The notes: a model not told the origin generated them from the letters alone. 64,000 nt of DNA from Bradyrhizobium sp. B124 (GCF_038967635.1 NZ_CP152413.1:2790001-2854000), one strand, 5' to 3'; counted from the first letter of the stretch, positions 52,505-62,467 are shown. Program-made: numbers and translations.

Positions 52505-53116
52505 TCACAGCCCCATCCAACCAATCACGGCTCCGAACGTTGCCCAGAGCGTCCATCCGAGCCCGAGCAGGCAGATCAGTGCAGCCGCCATCGCAATCGT
52601 CAGCAGCAGGCCGTCCTCCTGCAGGTAGGCGACCGCGATCAGGACGACCACCATTCCCGGAATGACGTTCACCAGAGGCAGCGGCCAGCCTGCCGAGAAG
52701 GCGAGGAGAAACACCACCAATCCGACGAGGCGGTCGATCACGTCGCGACGCGCGTCCCAGCGCGGCCGGCTGACGCGCTCGATCGCCTGCAGCATCGGAC
52801 GGACAAGGACGGTGAACCGCTTGAAGCGCTTGAAGTCGAACTGTCGCTTCGACAGGAAGCGCGGAAACGATGGCGCGCTGCGGCCACGCATCATCTCGAC
52901 CGCCGGAAACAGCAGCGCCAGCGTCGCAACCGTCGCGACGCCGGGGATGATGACCAGCAGCCCCAACAGCAGCAGGAGCAGGCCGAACGACCGCTTGTCC
53001 AGGTTGCTGAGGAGCCATTCGAGATCGACGGGGCCGTCCGGTGCTTGAGCGACGAGTTCCTCAAGAAGTTGGGACGTGTGCGTGGGCGCCAATGGGGCTC
53101 CGGACGAAGGGGACAT
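52505..53116 (-). CDS. exoD: ExoD family exopolysaccharide synthesis protein
   Basis: About 203 residues, with an N-terminal soluble segment and four to five membrane helices (SFGLLLLLLGLLVIIPGVATVATLALLFPAVEMM, then GWPLPLVNVIPGMVVVLIAVAYLQEDG). The central LSKRQFDFKRFKR and VRPMLQAIERVSRPRW segments are typical of ExoD. In rhizobia ExoD affects exopolysaccharide production and alkali tolerance. Start chosen at ATG 53116 for family length; upstream ATGs at 53143 and beyond are possible. Confidence 0.83.
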   Translation of the reverse strand: MSPSSGAPLAPTHTSQLLEELVAQAPDGPVDLEWLLSNLDKRSFGLLLLLLGLLVIIPGVATVATLALLFPAVEMMRGRSAPSFPRFLSKRQFDFKRFKRFTVLVRPMLQAIERVSRPRWDARRDVIDRLVGLVVFLLAFSAGWPLPLVNVIPGMVVVLIAVAYLQEDGLLLTIAMAAALICLLGLGWTLWATFGAVIGWMGL

Positions 53117-53181
53117 AGCTGCCAAAGTGGTCAGACTCGGCATCGATTGCAACAGCTGCCGAAGCAGACTAGGAAGCATGG

Positions 53182-53718
53182 GTGACCAACGATTCCGACC
53201 AGGCATGGCAGCACCATGCGCCGTCAAGCCCGATTCCCGCCACGCGGCGCCGCTGGCCGTGGTTCCTGCTGATCGTCATCATCGCCTGTGCGGGCGCCGG
53301 GGGTGTCTACGCCTGGCCGCAGATCGCGCCGCTGGTCCCGTCCCTGGGCAACGCTGCCGCCAGCGACAGGGTGGCCGCAGGCGACAAGGAGACGTTGCCG
53401 GATCTGCTCGCCACCCAGCAGAAGCTCGAGGATGACATCGGCGCACTCGGCAAGTCGGTGGCGGACCAGCAGGAGCAGCTGAAGGCCGTCGTCGACCAAT
53501 TGGCCAGCCTGACGTCGAAGGTCGACGCGCTCCAGCGCCCGGCTCCGGCTCCCGTGCCGTTGCCGGCCACGGCAGCGGCCGACCAGCCGCATGCACCGGT
53601 CGCGCAGGCTGTCCCGAAGCCCCGAAAGCCGCCGCCGGTTCGGGCGCCAAAACCCGCTGGTCCGATTTCAACCGGTGGCGCGCCGCTCAACGTGGCACCC
53701 GGCGCCAGGGATCGCTGA
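53182..53718 (+). CDS. Single-pass membrane protein with coiled coil and Pro-rich tail
   Basis: A 178-residue protein from a GTG at 53182 (AGGAAG upstream). One membrane helix (WPWFLLIVIIACAGAGGVYAW, about 25-45) is followed by a coiled coil (about 68-118, LPDLLATQQKLEDDIGALGKSVADQQEQLKAVVDQLASLTSKVDALQ) and a Pro/Ala-rich C-terminus in the periplasm. No family recognised. It is divergent from exoD, so the two may share a promoter. Confidence 0.65.
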   Translation: MTNDSDQAWQHHAPSSPIPATRRRWPWFLLIVIIACAGAGGVYAWPQIAPLVPSLGNAAASDRVAAGDKETLPDLLATQQKLEDDIGALGKSVADQQEQLKAVVDQLASLTSKVDALQRPAPAPVPLPATAAADQPHAPVAQAVPKPRKPPPVRAPKPAGPISTGGAPLNVAPGARDR

Positions 53719-53768
53719 GCCGCGCTGCGATCAGCGCAAGATCAGCGCAACCAGTTGGTGATGGCGGC

Positions 53769-54503
53769 CTATCCGCTGGGCCGCTCCATGCCCGCCCGCT
53801 TGATTGCTGCGCGCAGGATAGCGGTATCCGAGGAAAGAAAATCGATCAGGCGCCTGGCTGCGTCAGGCGCCTTTGAGTCGCTGACGACAGCGGCGGTGAA
53901 GGTCTGGACAAGCTGTAGCTCTGCAGGCAGCAGGCCGACGACCTCGATGCCGGTCTCCTGCACCAGCTCGCTGGTCGGCCCAATCGAGAAATTCGCCTTG
54001 CCCGCGCGGAGCGCTTCGGCGGCCTCGGTTCCACGCGCCTCGAGGGTGAGTTGCACCGTGTCCGGCAGGTTCAGCCTGGGGAAGACCTTGTCGCGAACGA
54101 ACTGTCCGCTCGTGCTGCTTGGCGCCACCACCTGGCCCGCATCGATCAAAGCCTGTCTCAGCGCAACAGCGTTGCCGATGTCCGGCTTCGGAGCGCCTGA
54201 GCGAACCGCGGCCGCCAAGGGCGCCGTCGCGAGGCCGATGTCGGATCCCGCGCGAATCCGCCCGTCCTCGTTCAGCGTGCGCAGTCCCTCTCGCGAAAGG
54301 ATCACCACGTCCGCCTTCGCGCCGTGCGCGAGCTGGTGCCTGATCGTTTTCGGACCGGTGCCCTCCGATGCGCCGGATCCGGTTTCCACCTTGATGCCGG
54401 TGCTGCGCTCGAATTCGGGCAGGACTTCCTGGTAGACCGCCGCGAAGCCGCCGGAAATGATGACCTTGATCGTGTCCGGGGTATCGGCGATTGGCAGCGT
54501 CAA
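53769..54503 (-). CDS. ModA-like solute-binding protein without signal peptide
   Basis: About 244 residues of a molybdate-type or substrate-binding protein (TIKVIISGGFAAVYQEVLPEFERSTGIKVETGSG, ADVVILSREGLRTL, GQFVRDKVFPRL). Related proteins are secreted, but no signal peptide can be read in this frame. The only start is a TTG at 54503, while an ATG coupled to the upstream stop (54538) is out of frame and ends after 12 codons. Either the N-terminus was lost by frameshift or the protein is cytoplasmic. It follows the dienelactone hydrolase gene on the same strand. Confidence 0.65.
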   Translation of the reverse strand: MTLPIADTPDTIKVIISGGFAAVYQEVLPEFERSTGIKVETGSGASEGTGPKTIRHQLAHGAKADVVILSREGLRTLNEDGRIRAGSDIGLATAPLAAAVRSGAPKPDIGNAVALRQALIDAGQVVAPSSTSGQFVRDKVFPRLNLPDTVQLTLEARGTEAAEALRAGKANFSIGPTSELVQETGIEVVGLLPAELQLVQTFTAAVVSDSKAPDAARRLIDFLSSDTAILRAAIKRAGMERPSG

Positions 54504-54534
54504 GGCAGCAGAACCATGTCGGCAGCCCGTTGGC

Positions 54535-55329
54535 TCATTTCTGAAGGTTTGCGGCGAAGAGCTTGGCCGCCTCGGCCTTCGATTCCTGATCGGCCTTGGC
54601 GTCGTATCTGAGCGGCAGGTTGAACTTCTTGCCGAGCTCGGTGGCTTCGGGGTTCGTGAACGCGTGCACGGCGCCGGGATACTCGATGATCCGGTAATTG
54701 GCCTTCGCTGCGTCAAAATCCTTCTTCAGCGCATCGTACTCCTCGCGCTTCACGAACGGGTCGTCCGCGCCGTTCAGGATCAGGATTTTCGCCTTGACGG
54801 TGCCCGGCGCCGGTGCGGGAGTATTGAGACCGAGCGTAGCGTGAAAGCCGGCAACGGCGGCGAGATCGGCGCCCGTGCGCGCCATGTTCAGAACCACCGC
54901 GCCGCCGAAGCAGTAACCGACGGCGCCGATCCGCTGCGGATTGACCGAGGCCTGCTTGGCGAGTTGCTCCCGCGCGGCGTTGAAGCGCTGCTCCATCACC
55001 TTCGCATCCTTCATCACCGACCCCGCGAGCGTGCCGGCGTCCTTCGGGTTGTCGGCGGTCTTGCCGTCGCCGTACATGTCCGCAATGAAGGCGACGTACC
55101 CCTGCTCCGCGAACTTCCGCGCCTCGCTATGGATATGCGGGGTGATGCCCCACCATTCGTGCACCATCACGATGCCGGGCCGCTTGGCCTTCGTCGCGTC
55201 GTCATAGACGACGAAGCCCTTCATCGTGGTCTCCCCGTCCGAGTAGGTGACCGGCTCTTCCTTGACCGCGGCGTGTGCGCTCGCGACCATTGCGATGGCG
55301 CAAAGTGCTCCGACGATGATCGTTCGCAT
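54535..55329 (-). CDS. Dienelactone hydrolase family protein, secreted
   Basis: A 264-residue alpha/beta hydrolase with a signal peptide (MRTIIVGALCAIAMVASAHAA). The Cys nucleophile sits in GAVGYCFGGAV, the acid in LNGADDPFV and the His in PGAVHAF, the dienelactone-hydrolase triad. Secreted members are common beside transport genes; the natural substrate is unknown. It is 61 bp downstream of fdsA on the same strand. Confidence 0.86.
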   Translation of the reverse strand: MRTIIVGALCAIAMVASAHAAVKEEPVTYSDGETTMKGFVVYDDATKAKRPGIVMVHEWWGITPHIHSEARKFAEQGYVAFIADMYGDGKTADNPKDAGTLAGSVMKDAKVMEQRFNAAREQLAKQASVNPQRIGAVGYCFGGAVVLNMARTGADLAAVAGFHATLGLNTPAPAPGTVKAKILILNGADDPFVKREEYDALKKDFDAAKANYRIIEYPGAVHAFTNPEATELGKKFNLPLRYDAKADQESKAEAAKLFAANLQK

Positions 55330-55390
55330 GCTGATCTCCCCGCGGGTTGGCGTCGCCGCGTTGCATTTGTTTCTTGCGTAGCCCGGACGG

Positions 55391-58177
55391 CTATTCCGCC
55401 GCCGTCCGGATATCGATTTTCTCGGCGCGGACGGCGCAGAACTTGAACTCCGGAATCTTGCCGAACGGATCGAGCGCCGGGTTGGTCAACAAATTCGCCG
55501 CCGCCTCCGCGTAGCAGAACGGCATGAAGACCATGTTCTCGGGCACGTCGCGGTCGGCGCGCACCTTGACCTCGACCGCGCCGCGGCGCGTCTCGAGGCG
55601 GATGAAGTCGCCCGGCGCGAGCCCCTTCTTGCGCATGTCCTTCGGCGTCATGAACGCGACCGCTTCGGGCTCGATCTGGTCGAGCACCTGCGCGCGGCGC
55701 GTCATCGACCCGGTGTGCCAGTGCTCGAGCACGCGCCCGGTCGACAGCACCATCGGGTACTCGTCGTCGGGCAATTCGTCAGGCGGGATCACCTTGGCCG
55801 GCACGATCTTGCCGCGGCCGCTCTCGGTCGGGAAACCCGTGGTGAAGATGATCTCATTGCCCGGCTTGTCGGGATCGTCGACCGGATAGGTCACCGCGCC
55901 CTCGCGGACCAGCCGCTCCCAGGTGATGTTCTTCAGTGACGGCATCAGCTGCGCCATCTCGGTGAACACCTCTCCCGGCCCGGCATAATTCCAGGGCAAT
56001 CCCATCCGCTTGGCAATTTCCTGGATGATCCAGAGATCCTGCCTTGCATCGCCCGGCGGCTTGATCACCTCGCGCGCCAGCTGGACGCGGCGGTCGGTGT
56101 TGGTGAAGGAGCCGGACTTTTCGGCGAACGCCGAGGCCGGCAGGATGACGTCGGCATGGAACGCCGTCTCGGTGACGAACAGGTCCTGCACCACGAGATG
56201 ATCGAGCTTGGCCAGCGCCTGGCGCGCGTGCTGCAAATCCGGATCGGACATCGCCGGATTTTCGCCCTCGACATACATGCCGTGGATTTCGCCGGCGTGG
56301 ATCGCGTTCATGATCTCGACGACGGTCAGCCCGCGCACCGGATCGAGCTGCTGCCCCCACAGCTTCTCGAAGGCGCCGCGCATGTCGTCGCGGCCGACCG
56401 GCTGATAGTCCGGCAGGAACATCGGGATCAGGCCGGCGTCGGAGGCGCCCTGCACGTTGTTCTGGCCGCGCAGGGGATGCAGCCCGGTGCCGGGGCGGCC
56501 GACCTGGCCGGTGATCAAAGCCAGCGCGATCAGGCAGCGCGCATTGTCGGTGCCGTGGACATGCTGGCTGATGCCCATGCCCCAGAAGATGATCGACGAT
56601 TTGGCGCGGGCATAGGCACGCGCCACCTCGCGCAGCGTCTCGGCGGGAATGCCGCAGATCGGCGACATGCGCTCCGGCGTGAACTCCTGGATCTTCGCCT
56701 TCAGCTCGTGATAGCCCTCGGTGTAGCCGGCGATGTACTGCTCGTCGGTCAGGCCTTCGGTGATGATCGTGTGGATCATCGCGTTCAGCATCGCGACGTC
56801 GCTGCCCGGCTTGAAAGCGAGGTGCTGCGTGGCGTGGCGCGACAGCGCCTGCCGGCGCGGATCCATCACGTAGAGCTTGGCGCCGCGCTTGGCCGCATTC
56901 TTGATGAAGGTCGCGGCGACCGGATGGTTCACGGTCGGATTGGCGCCGATCACCCAGATCACCTCGGCGTCGGCCGCGGCCGAGAACGGCGCCGACACCG
57001 CGCCGGAGCTCAGTCCCTCGAACAAGGCCGCCACCGACGAGGCGTGACACAGCCGCGTGCAGTGATCGACATTGTTGGAGCCGAAGCCAGTGCGGACCAG
57101 CTTCTGGAACAGATAGGCTTCCTCGTTCGAGCCCTTGGCCGAGCCGAACCCGGCGAGCGCCTTGGCGCCCTTCTCATCGCGGATTTTCTTCAAGCCGGCC
57201 GCGGCAAGATCGAGCGCCTCTTCCCAGGATGCCTCGCGGAAATGGGTGTAGGGATTGGCCGGATCGACCTGGTCGTTGGCATCCTTCTGCACGCCCGGCA
57301 GCCGCACCAGCGGCTTGGTCAGCCGGTTCGGGTGGTGGATGTAGTCGAAGCCGAAGCGACCCTTGACACAGAGCCGGTTGTGATTGGCGGGACCATCACG
57401 GCCTTCGGCGTAGATCACCTTCTCGTCCTTGACCTCGTAGGTGACCTGGCAGCCGACGCCGCAATACGGGCACAGCGAGTCCACCTTGCGGTCGGGATAG
57501 ACGACGCGCGTCTGCTTGTCGTCGAGCATCACTGCCGGCATCAGCGCGCCGGTCGGACACGCCTGGACGCATTCGCCGCACGCGACGCAGGTCGATTCGC
57601 CCATCGGATCGTCGAAGTCGAACACGATTTTCGAGCCGTGACTACGATAAGCCATGCCGATGACGTCGTTGACCTGCACCTCGCGGCACGCCCGCACGCA
57701 CAGGCCGCACTGGATGCAGGCGTCGAGATTGACGCGCATCGCCGGGTGGCTGGTGTCGGCGTGCCAGCGTTCCGTGGCGGGGAAGCGGCTTTCGGTGACG
57801 CCGGTCTTCTCGGCCCAATGCCAGAATTTCGAGTCCGGATCGTGCGAGGTCTCGCGCGCCGGCTGATCGGCGACGAGCAGCTCCATCACCATCTTCTGCG
57901 CCGCGACGGCGCGCTGGCTGGCCGACTTGACCTTCATGCCGACCGAAGGCGTCCGCTTGCAGGAGGCCGCCAGCACGCGCTCGCCTTCGATCTCGACCAT
58001 GCAGGCGCGGCAATTGCCGTCCGGCCGATAGTCCGGCTCCGGCGAATAGCAGAGATGCGGGATCTCGGTGCCCTGGCGCTTGGCGACCTGCCAGATCGTT
58101 TCGCCGGCCCGTGCCTCAACCTGGTGCCCGTCGAGCTCGAACTGGATCGTCTGGCCGGAGTTGTGATCGTTGCTCAT
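55391..58177 (-). CDS. fdsA: NAD-dependent formate dehydrogenase alpha subunit
   Basis: The 928-residue Mo-bis-MGD catalytic subunit of soluble formate dehydrogenase. In order: a NuoG-like 2Fe-2S domain (Cys43, 56, 59, 73), two ferredoxin-type 4Fe-4S motifs (CIQCGLCVRAC near 160, CVACGECVQACP near 200), the 4Fe-4S motif CPYCGVGCQ near 237, and the molybdopterin domains with the Cys ligand in DHCTRLCHASS. Cys, not selenocysteine, is encoded. It lies 35 bp after fdsGB. No small delta (FdsD) subunit is found in the 61 bp before the next gene. Confidence 0.95.
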   Translation of the reverse strand: MSNDHNSGQTIQFELDGHQVEARAGETIWQVAKRQGTEIPHLCYSPEPDYRPDGNCRACMVEIEGERVLAASCKRTPSVGMKVKSASQRAVAAQKMVMELLVADQPARETSHDPDSKFWHWAEKTGVTESRFPATERWHADTSHPAMRVNLDACIQCGLCVRACREVQVNDVIGMAYRSHGSKIVFDFDDPMGESTCVACGECVQACPTGALMPAVMLDDKQTRVVYPDRKVDSLCPYCGVGCQVTYEVKDEKVIYAEGRDGPANHNRLCVKGRFGFDYIHHPNRLTKPLVRLPGVQKDANDQVDPANPYTHFREASWEEALDLAAAGLKKIRDEKGAKALAGFGSAKGSNEEAYLFQKLVRTGFGSNNVDHCTRLCHASSVAALFEGLSSGAVSAPFSAAADAEVIWVIGANPTVNHPVAATFIKNAAKRGAKLYVMDPRRQALSRHATQHLAFKPGSDVAMLNAMIHTIITEGLTDEQYIAGYTEGYHELKAKIQEFTPERMSPICGIPAETLREVARAYARAKSSIIFWGMGISQHVHGTDNARCLIALALITGQVGRPGTGLHPLRGQNNVQGASDAGLIPMFLPDYQPVGRDDMRGAFEKLWGQQLDPVRGLTVVEIMNAIHAGEIHGMYVEGENPAMSDPDLQHARQALAKLDHLVVQDLFVTETAFHADVILPASAFAEKSGSFTNTDRRVQLAREVIKPPGDARQDLWIIQEIAKRMGLPWNYAGPGEVFTEMAQLMPSLKNITWERLVREGAVTYPVDDPDKPGNEIIFTTGFPTESGRGKIVPAKVIPPDELPDDEYPMVLSTGRVLEHWHTGSMTRRAQVLDQIEPEAVAFMTPKDMRKKGLAPGDFIRLETRRGAVEVKVRADRDVPENMVFMPFCYAEAAANLLTNPALDPFGKIPEFKFCAVRAEKIDIRTAAE

Positions 58178-58212
58178 TCAAATCCTCGTGGAAGTTCGCC
58201 TGCTCGACCCGC

Positions 58213-59925
58213 CTACTCGGCGGCTTGCTGCGGACGAAACCCGTCCGGAAAATATTTGATCACGGAGGTCAGCGGATTGGATGCCGCCTGACCGAGCCCA
58301 CAGATCGACGCGTCACGCATCGCCTGGCTCAATTGGTCGAGCAGCTCCTTGTTCCAGACGGGTTGCTGCATCAAGAGCGCCGCCTTCTCGGTTCCGGCGC
58401 GGCAGGGCGTGCATTGCCCGCAGCTCTCGTCCTCGAAGAACTTCATCAGGTTCAGCGCGGCCTCCCTGACGTCATCGGCCTGCGAGAGCACGATGACAGC
58501 GGCGGAGCCGATGAAGCAGCCGTATTTCTCCAGCGTGCCGAAATCGAGCGGGATATCGTCCATCGAGGCCGGCAGGATGCCGCCGGACGCGCCGCCCGGC
58601 AGATAGGCCTGCAGGGTATGGCCGTCGGCCATGCCGCCGCAGAACTCGTCGATCAGCTGGCGCAGGGTGATGCCGGCCGGCGCGAGCTTGACGCCCGGAT
58701 CCTTGACACGTCCCGACACCGAGAAGCTGCGCAGGCCGTGGCGCTCGTTGCGGCCGTGGCTTTTCCACCAGTCGGCGCCCTTCTCGACGATATCGCGCAC
58801 CCACCACAACGTCTCGATGTTGTTGATCAGCGTCGGCAGGTCGAATAGCCCGACCTGGAACGGATATGGCGGCTTGTGCCGCGGCAGGCCGCGCTTGCCC
58901 TCGATCGATTCCAGCAGCGAGGATTCCTCGCCGCAGATATAGGCGCCGGCACCGCGCCGCAGATGCAGCACTGGACCACCCGGCGGAAGTTTTGCGATCT
59001 CGCGCGCAAGGATCTCGCGGCAGGCCGGGTACTCGTCGCGGATGTAGATGTAGACTTCGGGCGCCTCGACCACGTGGGCCCCGATCAGCATGCCCTCGAG
59101 GAAACGATGCGGATCGGTCTCGAGATAGTAGCGGTCCTTGAACGTGCCGGGCTCGCCTTCGTCGCCGTTCACCGCCATCAGCCGCGGCCCGGGCTCGCCG
59201 AGCACGGCGCGCCACTTGCGACCGGTCGGGAAACCGGCGCCGCCGAGACCGCGCAGCGACGCATCGTCGAGCGCCTTCAGCAGGTCTTCCCGCGGCAGCT
59301 CGCCCGAGCGCAGGCGCGCCAGCAGTTTGTATCCGCCGTCGGCGACATAGGCGTCGTAATCGACGTAAGGCGGGAGATGCACATGGGTGTCGCCGCTCTT
59401 CGCCGCCGCGAGCACGTTGCTGACGGTCGCATGATCGACGAAGTTGTGGCCGACCTCCGCGGTGGGTGCGGTGTCGCATCGGCCGACGCACGGCGCCCGC
59501 ACGACGCGAATGCCGGGGCCGGCGCGGCTCTGGAGATCCCTCAGCAGCTTCTCGCCGCCGAGCATCGCGCAGGTCAGCGAATCGCAGACACGCACGGTAA
59601 GCGGCGCAATGTCAGGCTCGCCTTCCTTCACGATATCGAAATGCGCATAGAAGGTCGCGGTCTCGAACACTTCGGCGAATGACAGCCGCATCTCGTCGGC
59701 GAGCGCCGCAAGATGCGCCGCCGAAATCTGATGGTATGTGTCCTGGATCAGATGGAGGTATTCGATCAGCAGGTCGCGACGCCTCGGCCGGTCCGCGAGC
59801 AGCGCCTCGATCTCATGTGCGGCCACGGGGTCGACCTGGCGCCCCTTGGGCGTGGCTTTCGCCCGCTTCCTGCCTTGTCCGGGATGCTCGAACGCGCGGA
59901 CCTTGTGAACGTCGTCTCCACTCAT
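58213..59925 (-). CDS. fdsB: Fused formate dehydrogenase gamma-beta subunit (FdsG-FdsB)
   Basis: A 570-residue fusion. Residues 30-180 are NuoE/FdsG-like with a 2Fe-2S set (CDSLTCAML, APCVGRCD). Residues 190-570 are NuoF/FdsB-like, with the NAD/FMN segments LRGLGGAGFPTGRKW and GDEGEPGTFKDR, then CGEESSLLESIEGKRGLPR and the 4Fe-4S motif SCGQCTPCRAGT. It passes formate electrons to NAD+. In many species fdsG and fdsB are separate genes. TTTGCGCAAG-TTGCGCC just upstream (59949-59965) is a possible regulator site. Confidence 0.93.
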   Translation of the reverse strand: MSGDDVHKVRAFEHPGQGRKRAKATPKGRQVDPVAAHEIEALLADRPRRRDLLIEYLHLIQDTYHQISAAHLAALADEMRLSFAEVFETATFYAHFDIVKEGEPDIAPLTVRVCDSLTCAMLGGEKLLRDLQSRAGPGIRVVRAPCVGRCDTAPTAEVGHNFVDHATVSNVLAAAKSGDTHVHLPPYVDYDAYVADGGYKLLARLRSGELPREDLLKALDDASLRGLGGAGFPTGRKWRAVLGEPGPRLMAVNGDEGEPGTFKDRYYLETDPHRFLEGMLIGAHVVEAPEVYIYIRDEYPACREILAREIAKLPPGGPVLHLRRGAGAYICGEESSLLESIEGKRGLPRHKPPYPFQVGLFDLPTLINNIETLWWVRDIVEKGADWWKSHGRNERHGLRSFSVSGRVKDPGVKLAPAGITLRQLIDEFCGGMADGHTLQAYLPGGASGGILPASMDDIPLDFGTLEKYGCFIGSAAVIVLSQADDVREAALNLMKFFEDESCGQCTPCRAGTEKAALLMQQPVWNKELLDQLSQAMRDASICGLGQAASNPLTSVIKYFPDGFRPQQAAE

Positions 59926-60133
59926 GAAACCTCGCCTAGGAACCCGGCTTTGCGCAAGTTGCGCCGGTTCAACCCAACTCTATTCTCTGGCATGCCACAG
60001 GCAAGCATATTTAGAACGCCTCTAGCAGCGTCGGGTTGCCGCGCAGGCCGTTGTTAATGTTTGCCTATCGGTCGATCTGAATTCCCAATCGCGCGAGCGG
60101 CCGGCTCGCGCGATCTCGACCGCGTCTGCGGCC

Positions 60134-61387
60134 TCAGAACAGGTCGGCGTAGCCGAGAAAGCCGACCGCATCGCCCGGCTCGACCCGCACGATGGACTCG
60201 CCGAGCTCGATCAGCCCATCCGTCTCGATCAGCGACGACAACAGGCCGGCCCCTTCGCGGGGAAACTTGGTCGCCTCCAGCGCGCCGTCCGCCGCCCGGC
60301 GCAGCGAGGCGCGGACATATTCGCGGCGGCCGCTCTTCTTCTTGTAGCTGAAGGCGGCCCGGACCGGCGTCGGCAGCAAGGCAGACGGCACGGCGCCCGA
60401 CAGCGCCAGCACGGTCGGCCGCACGACATGGACGAAGGTGACGAAGCTCGCCACCGGATTGCCGGGCAAGCCGATCAGCGGCGTGCCCTCGATGATTCCC
60501 ATCGCCACCGGACGGCCCGGCTTGATCGCCATCCGCCACAGCACCAGCGAGCCGGCCTGCTCGATGCCGGCCTTGACGTGATCCTCTTCGCCGGTCGAGA
60601 CGCCGCCGGTGGTCAGGATCAGGTCGTAGCGTCGCGCGGCCTGCTTGAGCGCATCGGCGAGCCCGACACGTTCGTCGCGCAGGATGCCGAGATCGCCGAC
60701 CTCGCAACCGAGCCGCCGCAACATCGAGATCAGCATGAAGCGGTTGGAATCGAACAATTGAGCTTCAGCGCGCGGGCTCCCCGGCGCGGCCAGCTCGTCG
60801 CCGGTCGAGAACACCCCGACACGCAGGCGCCGCACCACATCGAGCGTGGTGAGCCCGAAGGCCGCGGCGACCGCGATGTCCTGCGGGCGCAGCCGCCGGC
60901 CCGCCGCCAGTGCGATATGGCCGCGCGGGATATCTTCGCCGGCCGGACGCACATTGGCGCCGGCCTTCAGGCCTGACGGCAGGATCACGTTGCCCGCATC
61001 GTCGATCCGCACGTCCTCCTGCATGAACACGGTGTCGGTGCCGTCGGGCATCGGCGCACCGGTGAAGATCCGCACCGCCTGGCCGGGCCGCGCGGCCGTT
61101 GCCGGCACTCCCGCCTGCACACGCCCGGCGACGGGAAACGCGCGCTCACCGCTCGCCGGCAGGTCCGTGCCGGAGACCGCGTAGCCGTCGACGGCGGAAT
61201 TCATGAAAGGCGGCAGCGGCAGCGGCGCGGCCACGTCGTGGCTGAGGATGCGTCCGTCGGCGTCGACCAGGGCAACGGCTTCCGTCTCGCCGACAGGTTT
61301 CACGCGCGAGGCAATGATCGCGACGGCCTCGTCAACCGACATCATCGGTCCGCCGAACGCGAAGCAGTCGTCGGAAAGCTGCGCCAT
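60134..61387 (-). CDS. moeA: Molybdopterin molybdenumtransferase
   Basis: A 417-residue MoeA. It inserts molybdate into adenylylated molybdopterin. Motifs are AFGGPMMSVDEAVAII, LPPFMNSAVDGYAV, IFTGAPMPDGTDTVFMQED, VGVFSTGDEL and LILTTGGVSTGEEDHVK. The start at 61387 matches the family N-terminus. It is divergent from fdhD, 171 bp away, and completes the formate dehydrogenase cofactor set. The 208-bp gap before fdsGB shows no gene. Confidence 0.93.
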   Translation of the reverse strand: MAQLSDDCFAFGGPMMSVDEAVAIIASRVKPVGETEAVALVDADGRILSHDVAAPLPLPPFMNSAVDGYAVSGTDLPASGERAFPVAGRVQAGVPATAARPGQAVRIFTGAPMPDGTDTVFMQEDVRIDDAGNVILPSGLKAGANVRPAGEDIPRGHIALAAGRRLRPQDIAVAAAFGLTTLDVVRRLRVGVFSTGDELAAPGSPRAEAQLFDSNRFMLISMLRRLGCEVGDLGILRDERVGLADALKQAARRYDLILTTGGVSTGEEDHVKAGIEQAGSLVLWRMAIKPGRPVAMGIIEGTPLIGLPGNPVASFVTFVHVVRPTVLALSGAVPSALLPTPVRAAFSYKKKSGRREYVRASLRRAADGALEATKFPREGAGLLSSLIETDGLIELGESIVRVEPGDAVGFLGYADLF

Positions 61388-61558
61388 GATGTCCCTCAGT
61401 CCTCGGCCATCGACAAGATTTGTTCGACCCACATCGCGAACCGCGGCATTATCCTCAAAGCCGGACCATCCGTGACGAATCCCTGGCAGTTCCGGCGAAG
61501 CGGCGGAGAGTGGCCAGTCCGTCTCCGATCGTGCTTATATCCCCTGCTTCGCTGCCAT

Positions 61559-62467
61559 GTGAACCCATTGGGACGCCGACCTGTGACCGAGACGACCACC
61601 GCTCCCATTATTGTTCCGGACCCGGACGCCCCGCGACTGACGGAGCGCGTCATCGGCATCGATCAGACCGGCGCGCCGATCGAGATCAGGGTACCGGTCG
61701 AGCGGCCGCTGACGCTGTACCTCAACGCGCAGGAGATCGTCACGATGATGACGATCAACGACTATCCCGAATACCTCGCGCTCGGCTACCTCCTGAACCA
61801 AAACATGCTCAAATACGACGACGTCGTCACCGAGGTCGAATATGACGACGACCTCCAGGTGGTGGTGGTCCGCACCGCGCACCACACCAATTTCGAAGCG
61901 AAGCTGAAGAAGCGGACGCAGACCTCGGGCTGCGCCCAGGGCACGGCGTTTGGCGACCTGCTCGAAGCCGTCGAGAAGGTCGCGCTGCCGAAGGCCGAGC
62001 TGCGGACCTCGTGGCTCTACCAGATGACGCACACCATCAACACGATGCCGTCACTCTATCTGGAAGCGGGCGCCATCCACGGCTGCGTGCTGTGCAAGGA
62101 GAGCACGCCGGTCTGCTACACCGAGGATGTCGGCCGGCACAACGCCGTCGACAAGATCGCGGGCTGGATCTATCGCCACAATGTCGATCCGGCCGACAAG
62201 ATCCTCTACACCACCGGACGGCTGACTTCCGAGATGGTGATCAAGACGGTGCGGATGGGCATCCCGATCCTGGTCTCCCGCTCCGGCTTCACCGCCTGGG
62301 GCGTCGATTTGGCGCGGCAGGTCGGATTGACCTTGGTCGGGCGCGCGCGCGGCAAGCGCTTCATCGCGCTGTCGGGCCAGGAGCGGATCGTCTACGATCA
62401 GAACCTCGACTATGTCGAAGAGGAATCGATGCGGCACAAGCGCAAGGGCGAGGCCGACAATGACTGA
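61559..62467 (+). CDS. fdhD: Formate dehydrogenase accessory sulfurtransferase
   Basis: About 300 residues. FdhD transfers sulfur to the molybdenum cofactor of formate dehydrogenase. Seen are [31 protein letters not shown], the catalytic cysteine loop [24 protein letters not shown] and [13 protein letters not shown]. No ATG fits; GTG codons at 61559 (used here) or 61583 are the candidate starts, and neither has a strong ribosome site. Overlaps mobA by 8 bp. Confidence 0.9.
   Translation: MNPLGRRPVTETTTAPIIVPDPDAPRLTERVIGIDQTGAPIEIRVPVERPLTLYLNAQEIVTMMTINDYPEYLALGYLLNQNMLKYDDVVTEVEYDDDLQVVVVRTAHHTNFEAKLKKRTQTSGCAQGTAFGDLLEAVEKVALPKAELRTSWLYQMTHTINTMPSLYLEAGAIHGCVLCKESTPVCYTEDVGRHNAVDKIAGWIYRHNVDPADKILYTTGRLTSEMVIKTVRMGIPILVSRSGFTAWGVDLARQVGLTLVGRARGKRFIALSGQERIVYDQNLDYVEEESMRHKRKGEADND

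Noticed and set aside
53769..54716. A 315-residue version of the ModA-like protein
   Set aside because: The extra N-terminal 71 residues are Ser/Arg-rich and overlap the dienelactone hydrolase gene on the same strand.
59949..59965. TTTGCGCAAG-TTGCGCC as a tenth Crp/Fnr or LysR box upstream of fdsGB
   Set aside because: It lacks the TTG-N8-CAA spacing and is only 24 bp from the start; noted in the gene entry but not called as a site.
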